A DNA stretch of 64,000 nt, taken from contig CAJQTG010000003.1 in NCBI GenBank assembly GCA_905618925.1, forward strand, positions 1 through 64,000. Reading direction: 5' to 3'. Positions 59,286 through 64,000 of this stretch are shown piece after piece. The stretch comes from an uncultured Candidatus Thioglobus sp. Lineage in GTDB: Bacteria; Pseudomonadota; Gammaproteobacteria; PS1; Pseudothioglobaceae. Under the pieces are notes generated by a model. It was not told where the DNA came from, did no database searches, and saw nothing but the letters and a program-made list of their open reading frames with translations. How positions within the stretch are numbered: position 1 is the stretch's first letter; each line of letters begins with the position of its first letter. Position numbers and translations under genes: made by a program.

Positions 59286-60254
59286 ATGATTAATTTCATT
59301 TTAAAACGTCTTTGGCACAGCGGCATACTAGCAATCACCATGTCGTTAATCGTTTTTTTTGGCATGTACGTGGTTGGTGACCCAGTTGAAATGTTATCGG
59401 ATGACGAGTTTACCGAACAGGACAAAATCGACTTAGCCATTGAACTTGGACTTGATAAGCCACTTTATGAGCAATACTTTACCTTTACAGGTGATATGCT
59501 TCAAGGAGACTTTGGCACCTCATTTGTCTACAATAGACCAGTACTTGATCTCATTATTGAGCGCCTTCCAGCCACATTAGAAATCTCTCTCTTAGCGATG
59601 GTTATTGGCCTTTCTATTGGTATCCCTCTCGGAATATTTTCCGGTATAAAAAACAATTCTAGAGCTTCGAAAATAATAAGCTTTTTCACAACTGTAGGCT
59701 ACTCGACGCCCAATTTTTGGCAAGCCATAATTTTGATTATGGTATTTGCGGTTTTTTTGCAATGGCTTCCAGCCTCTGGTAGAGGTCTTACCAACTCAAT
59801 GTTTGGTGTCGAGTGGTCCTTGCTATCCATTGATGGCTTACGGCACATGGCTCTCCCAGCGGTTAACCTCGCGATTTACAAAATTTGCATGCAGCAAAGG
59901 CTTGCTAAGTCTGGAACTCAAGAAATTTTGTATCAAGAATACATGACATATGCCCGAGCCAAAGGCATAAGCAGATATCGAATCATTAGACGACACTTAT
60001 TGCGTAATATTTTAATTCCAATTGTTACCATTACTGGCCTTGAAGTTGGAGGGCTTATAGCATTCTCTACCGTGACCGAGTCAATCTTTTCTTGGCCAGG
60101 TATTGGTAAATTATTACTAGATTCCATCCATATGATTGATAGGCCAGTTGTTGTTGCTTATCTCATCTTGATTACTCTGATGTTTGTCTTTATTAATTTT
60201 GTTGTGGATGTTATGTATGCAATTTTAGACCCACGTATTCGGCACCAAAAATAA
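59286..60254 (+). CDS. ABC transporter permease (DppB family)
   Basis: Multi-TM; GDFGTSFVYNRPV; EYMTYARAKGISRYRIIRRHLLRNILIPIVTITGLEVGGLI. Confidence 0.92.
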   Translation: MINFILKRLWHSGILAITMSLIVFFGMYVVGDPVEMLSDDEFTEQDKIDLAIELGLDKPLYEQYFTFTGDMLQGDFGTSFVYNRPVLDLIIERLPATLEISLLAMVIGLSIGIPLGIFSGIKNNSRASKIISFFTTVGYSTPNFWQAIILIMVFAVFLQWLPASGRGLTNSMFGVEWSLLSIDGLRHMALPAVNLAIYKICMQQRLAKSGTQEILYQEYMTYARAKGISRYRIIRRHLLRNILIPIVTITGLEVGGLIAFSTVTESIFSWPGIGKLLLDSIHMIDRPVVVAYLILITLMFVFINFVVDVMYAILDPRIRHQK

Positions 60255-60260
60255 CTACCT

Positions 60261-61166
60261 ATGATTGATTACAAAAAAAAATTAGCAACATTAAGCATTG
60301 AAATAAAATCCATTTTCTCTGGCCATCCAATAGCAATTGCTGGCTTGATTGGCTTTATTGTGTTTGTCTTAACCGCACTTTTAGCTCCATGGATTGCACC
60401 ACAAAATCCCTACGACTTGATGATTTTAGACATTATGGATGGATTATTACCTCCATTATCTAAGCTTGGTAATGGAACCACCTCTTGGCTTGGCACCGAT
60501 GCTCTTGGTCGTGACATATTATCCGCAGTTATGTACGGATTACGACTAAGTCTTTTTGTTGCGTTTGTAGCTGTTAGTATCGGCACAACAATTGGTGTGT
60601 TTCTTGGTCTGTTAGCTGCAACTAAAGGTGGCTGGGTAGAGAGTGTCATTATGCGTGCCGTTGATTTAAAAGTAAGCTTTCCTGGGATTCTATTAGCGCT
60701 CATGCTGCTAGCAGTATTTGGAACCGGAGTTGATAAAATTATTTACGCTCTCATTATCGGTGTCTGGGCTAGCAAAGCAAGGCTTACTAGATCCTCCGCC
60801 CTATCAGAGATGCAAAAGGAATATATTGATGCAGCAAAAATATCCGGTATCCCTAACTGGCGAATTATGCTTAAATTTTTGCTACCTAATAGTATTGCTC
60901 CTGTATTAGTAATGGTTCCAATGGCTCTATCTGGAGCTATTGGTGCAGAAGCTACGCTGTCATTTCTGGGTGTGGGTGTTCCAATCACCGAACCCTCATT
61001 GGGATTATTGATCGCCAATGGTAATGACTACCTTCTTTCAGGAAAATGGTGGATTAGTATCTTTCCTGGTGTTGTTCTAGTGTCTCTGGTTTTGTGTATT
61101 AATGTTGTTGCAGACAGAATTCGTGAACATAATAATCCCTATTTAAAATCAATGGATAAGCAGTGA
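60261..61166 (+). CDS. ABC transporter permease (DppC family)
   Basis: LGTDALGRDILSAVMYGLRLSLFV; EYIDAAKISGIPNWRIMLKFLLPNSIAPVLVM. Confidence 0.92.
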   Translation: MIDYKKKLATLSIEIKSIFSGHPIAIAGLIGFIVFVLTALLAPWIAPQNPYDLMILDIMDGLLPPLSKLGNGTTSWLGTDALGRDILSAVMYGLRLSLFVAFVAVSIGTTIGVFLGLLAATKGGWVESVIMRAVDLKVSFPGILLALMLLAVFGTGVDKIIYALIIGVWASKARLTRSSALSEMQKEYIDAAKISGIPNWRIMLKFLLPNSIAPVLVMVPMALSGAIGAEATLSFLGVGVPITEPSLGLLIANGNDYLLSGKWWISIFPGVVLVSLVLCINVVADRIREHNNPYLKSMDKQ

Positions 61167-62890
61167 ATAATATTCCACTCCTTAAAATAAATAACTTAAC
61201 AGTCACCTACCCTTTGAATTCTGAAGGAAGTGATGTACTCAAGGCCCTTGATAATATCTCTCTTAATGTAAATTCAGGGCAAATCATAGGAATAGTAGGT
61301 GAAAGTGGTGCTGGAAAATCAACTATTGGAAAAGCCATCTTAGGGCTTCTTGATCCTCCAGCAAAAATTGTATCTGGCGAAATTACATTGACAGATACAG
61401 CAATGATTGGCTTAAGTGAATCGCAATATGAGTCTTTTCGTGGAAACCAAATTGGATATATATACCAAAATCCAATGACAGCGCTTAATCCGGTCTTAAA
61501 AATTGGTGAACAAGTCATCGAGGCAATACTAGCCAATACTGCGATGACTGGAAAAGAGGCTTATAATTATGCTATTCAGCTGCTGGAAAGAGCTGACGTA
61601 AGTTTTGCCAAAGATCGACTTCAAAAATACCCTCATCAACTGTCAGGCGGCTTATGTCAACGTATTGTTTTTGCAATTGCAATTGCTGCAAAACCTAAGC
61701 TGATTATCGCTGATGAGCCAACAACTGCGTTGGATGTAACCGTTCAAAGTTCTGTTCTTCAAACCCTTATTAAACTTAGCCAAGAAGAAGATATTGCTAT
61801 TATTCTAATTACTCATGACATAGGAGTTGTATCAGAAACCTGTGATTATGTGTATGTACTTAGAAATGGAAAACATATCGAACAAGGAGAAACTGTTCAG
61901 GTTTTAGAAAAGCCGACACAAGAATATACAAGATCTTTAATGGCATCCGTGCCACTTATAGAGAAGCGACTTCATCGATTTGCTCTGCCTAATGAAGACA
62001 AGATGGAGGGTATGACTAGCCACCTTGGCTACTTAGAAGAAGAAAGAAAAGAGAATTTATATTTAAACAAAACGATTCTAAAAGTCACTAATATTTCAAA
62101 AATTTTTTATACGTCTTCCACTTTATTCAAAAGAAAAGAAGCCTTTAAAGCAGTTAAAAATGTAAGTTTCTCTGTGAATCGTGGGGAAACTGTAGGAATC
62201 GTTGGAGAGTCTGGATCTGGAAAATCAACCATTGGAAGAATGATATTAGGATTAGAAGATATAACTGAAGGTAGCATAATTTATAATGGTAGAGACCTTA
62301 AAAGCATTACTAGTCCCGAAGATCGTCTTGCACATTGTCTTTCAATTCAATGTATCTTTCAAGACCCCTACTCTTCACTTAATCCTCGTATGACTGCAGG
62401 AGAAAATATCACTTATGGTTTGAAAGTACATAAACTGATTGACTCTAAGAATGCAAAATCTTTAGCTCAAGACCTCATGACTCTTGTTGGGCTGCAGCGT
62501 CATGATGCAGATAAATTACCACATGCTTTTTCGGGTGGCGAACGCCAGAGAATTGGAATTGCAAGAGCATTAGGGTATCGACCAGATTTTATTTTCTGTG
62601 ATGAGCCAACCTCTGCATTGGATGTTTCTGTTCAAGCTAATTTACTTAATTTATTAAAAGACTTACAAGAACAATTTTCATTAACTCTACTTTTTGTTAG
62701 TCATGATTTAGCAGTCATTCGGCAGATGTGTGACCAAGTTATTGTGATGAAAGATGGAGAGGCTCTAGAAAATGGAAGTAACGATAGTATTTTTGAGCAT
62801 CCAAAACATCTTTATACTAAGTCATTACTTAAGGCTATGCCTAAATTTAAGGGCATTGCAAAACAAGTAGGTTTTAATGATAGTAAATAA
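61163..62890 (+). CDS. Fused dipeptide ABC transporter ATP-binding protein (DppD-DppF)
   Basis: Two Walker A (GESGAGKST, GESGSGKST), two signature motifs (LSGGLCQR, FSGGERQR), two Walker B regions. Confidence 0.93.
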   Translation: MNNIPLLKINNLTVTYPLNSEGSDVLKALDNISLNVNSGQIIGIVGESGAGKSTIGKAILGLLDPPAKIVSGEITLTDTAMIGLSESQYESFRGNQIGYIYQNPMTALNPVLKIGEQVIEAILANTAMTGKEAYNYAIQLLERADVSFAKDRLQKYPHQLSGGLCQRIVFAIAIAAKPKLIIADEPTTALDVTVQSSVLQTLIKLSQEEDIAIILITHDIGVVSETCDYVYVLRNGKHIEQGETVQVLEKPTQEYTRSLMASVPLIEKRLHRFALPNEDKMEGMTSHLGYLEEERKENLYLNKTILKVTNISKIFYTSSTLFKRKEAFKAVKNVSFSVNRGETVGIVGESGSGKSTIGRMILGLEDITEGSIIYNGRDLKSITSPEDRLAHCLSIQCIFQDPYSSLNPRMTAGENITYGLKVHKLIDSKNAKSLAQDLMTLVGLQRHDADKLPHAFSGGERQRIGIARALGYRPDFIFCDEPTSALDVSVQANLLNLLKDLQEQFSLTLLFVSHDLAVIRQMCDQVIVMKDGEALENGSNDSIFEHPKHLYTKSLLKAMPKFKGIAKQVGFNDSK

Positions 62891-62910
62891 TTAATCGTTT
62901 AATAAAAATT

Positions 62911-63351
62911 ATGGCTACTCAAAAAAACTATTACTTCGCCTATGGGTCAAACTTATCAAAGGCGCAAATGTCTCTTCGTTGTCCAGACTCAGATTATCTA
63001 ATTTCGGGCAGGTTATCGGGCTATTCTTGGTTGATTAATAATAGGGGTTATGCGAGCATAAAGCTTTCACCGAATGCCTTTGTTTTGGGGGAAATATTCA
63101 CCTTAAGTGAACAAGATATTTCATATTTAGACCTCTATGAACATGTAGCTGAAGGCATGTATAGTAAGTATATTTTGAACATTGAAACGGAAGAAGGTGT
63201 TTATGATTGTTTGGTTTATGTTGCCTCCAGTAATGATATTGGCAAACCTCAAACTGAGTATATTGAAAGAATGAATATAGGCATTAAAAGTGCCAACCTT
63301 CCTGATGATTATGTCCACCAATGCATTAGGCCCTTCATACCAGAAAATTAA
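62911..63351 (+). CDS. Gamma-glutamylcyclotransferase family protein
   Basis: YYFAYGSNLSKAQMSLRCPDS; LDLYEHVAEGMYSKY. Confidence 0.87.
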   Translation: MATQKNYYFAYGSNLSKAQMSLRCPDSDYLISGRLSGYSWLINNRGYASIKLSPNAFVLGEIFTLSEQDISYLDLYEHVAEGMYSKYILNIETEEGVYDCLVYVASSNDIGKPQTEYIERMNIGIKSANLPDDYVHQCIRPFIPEN

Positions 63352-63424
63352 TGTATTAATTTTCAAACATTTTTCTTAAAGCCAACTTCATTGTCTTCTT
63401 AATTAAACACCCATCAATTAAACT

Positions 63425-63592
63425 TTAACTCTCTTCTTTAAGAGCCTTATCTAACCTCTTTAAAGAGCCTGGATTCCAGTCAGAATTATGAATATCTGAT
63501 TCTTCAGACCTTGCATTAGTCGCTTTTATTGCTTTTTCTTGTAATGATAGTTCTTTCTTCTTTGTTTTTGGCTCTACATTTTGTTTTTTCAT
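63425..63592 (-). CDS. Small charged hypothetical protein (55 aa), not in the ORF track
   Basis: MKKQNVEPKTKKKELSLQEKAIKATNARSEESDIHNSDWNPGSLKRLDKALKEES*; GGAGAG RBS upstream. Confidence 0.55.
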   Translation of the reverse strand: MKKQNVEPKTKKKELSLQEKAIKATNARSEESDIHNSDWNPGSLKRLDKALKEES

Positions 63593-63822
63593 AGTTCTCT
63601 CCGTTAGTTGAAGTAAAGCTATTTCAAGTTAATTGTACTCTTTTTATTATTACTGAAACTATTAGAGCATGTTTAGTAGCTTTGGTCTTAAATCAACATC
63701 AAGAAGCGTTACATAAAAAATAGTTTTTAGAATTATCATATTCCATGTTTTTATCCTTTATATAATGTCTTCTAATTAACCTAGAAATATATTTTTCTGT
63801 TTCTAATATTGGATGAAATCAA

Positions 63823-64000
63823 ATGGCCTATGTAGTAACAGATGGTTGTATCAAATGTAAGCACTTAGATTGTGTTGAAGTGTGCCCAGTAGATTGTTTT
63901 TACGAAGGTGAAAACACACTAGTTATCAACCCAGATGAATGTATTGATTGCGATGTATGTGTGCCAGAATGTCCAGTTGAGGCAATATTGCCTGATACTG
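63823..64000 (+). CDS. fdxA: Ferredoxin, 7Fe/8Fe FdxA-type (truncated by window end)
   Basis: [59 protein letters not shown]... Confidence 0.92.
   Translation, partial: MAYVVTDGCIKCKHLDCVEVCPVDCFYEGENTLVINPDECIDCDVCVPECPVEAILPDT

Noticed and set aside
1-64000. CRISPR arrays, prophage, IS elements, toxin-antitoxin or defence islands
   Set aside because: No spaced direct-repeat arrays, transposases, integrases or phage structural genes were seen in the ORFs or intergenic regions by eye.

Overview
AT-rich 64 kb bacterial chromosomal window. Gene content (proteorhodopsin, TctABC tripartite transporter, polyamine and dipeptide ABC systems, ETF/ETF-QO) suggests a marine gammaproteobacterium, possibly of the Thioglobus/SUP05 type; the taxonomy is inference. 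No rRNA, tRNA, CRISPR array, prophage or IS element was recognised. Main blocks: end of a GIY-YIG gene and a periplasmic PrxQ-like peroxiredoxin; a CreBC-like two-component system; rhlE; etfB-etfA-etfQO; a catabolic locus of GntR regulator, TctABC, a single-polypeptide acylating aldehyde dehydrogenase/acyl-CoA ligase fusion and Pta (candidate sulfoacetate or similar carboxylate route); a class II aldolase and class V aminotransferase; psuG/psuK coupled to an orphan RND pump; a photolyase-family protein with a DUF2256 microprotein; a green-type proteorhodopsin; UshA-like nucleotidase; Rieske oxygenase and methyltransferase; YeiH; ArgE/DUF1028/RidA/FMO cluster; a polyamine uptake and catabolism operon; a DUF1989/M24/HyuAB cluster; and an N-formylglutamate amidohydrolase, D-amino acid aminotransferase, Dpp transporter and GGCT cluster. 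The most notable items are the dehydrogenase-ligase fusion in its transporter context, a pair of phased palindromes upstream of gntR, a photolyase-family protein apparently lacking most Fe-S ligands, several untracked small ORFs, and two likely gene remnants (a frameshifted small ORF and a C-terminal scrap of an adenylate-forming enzyme).
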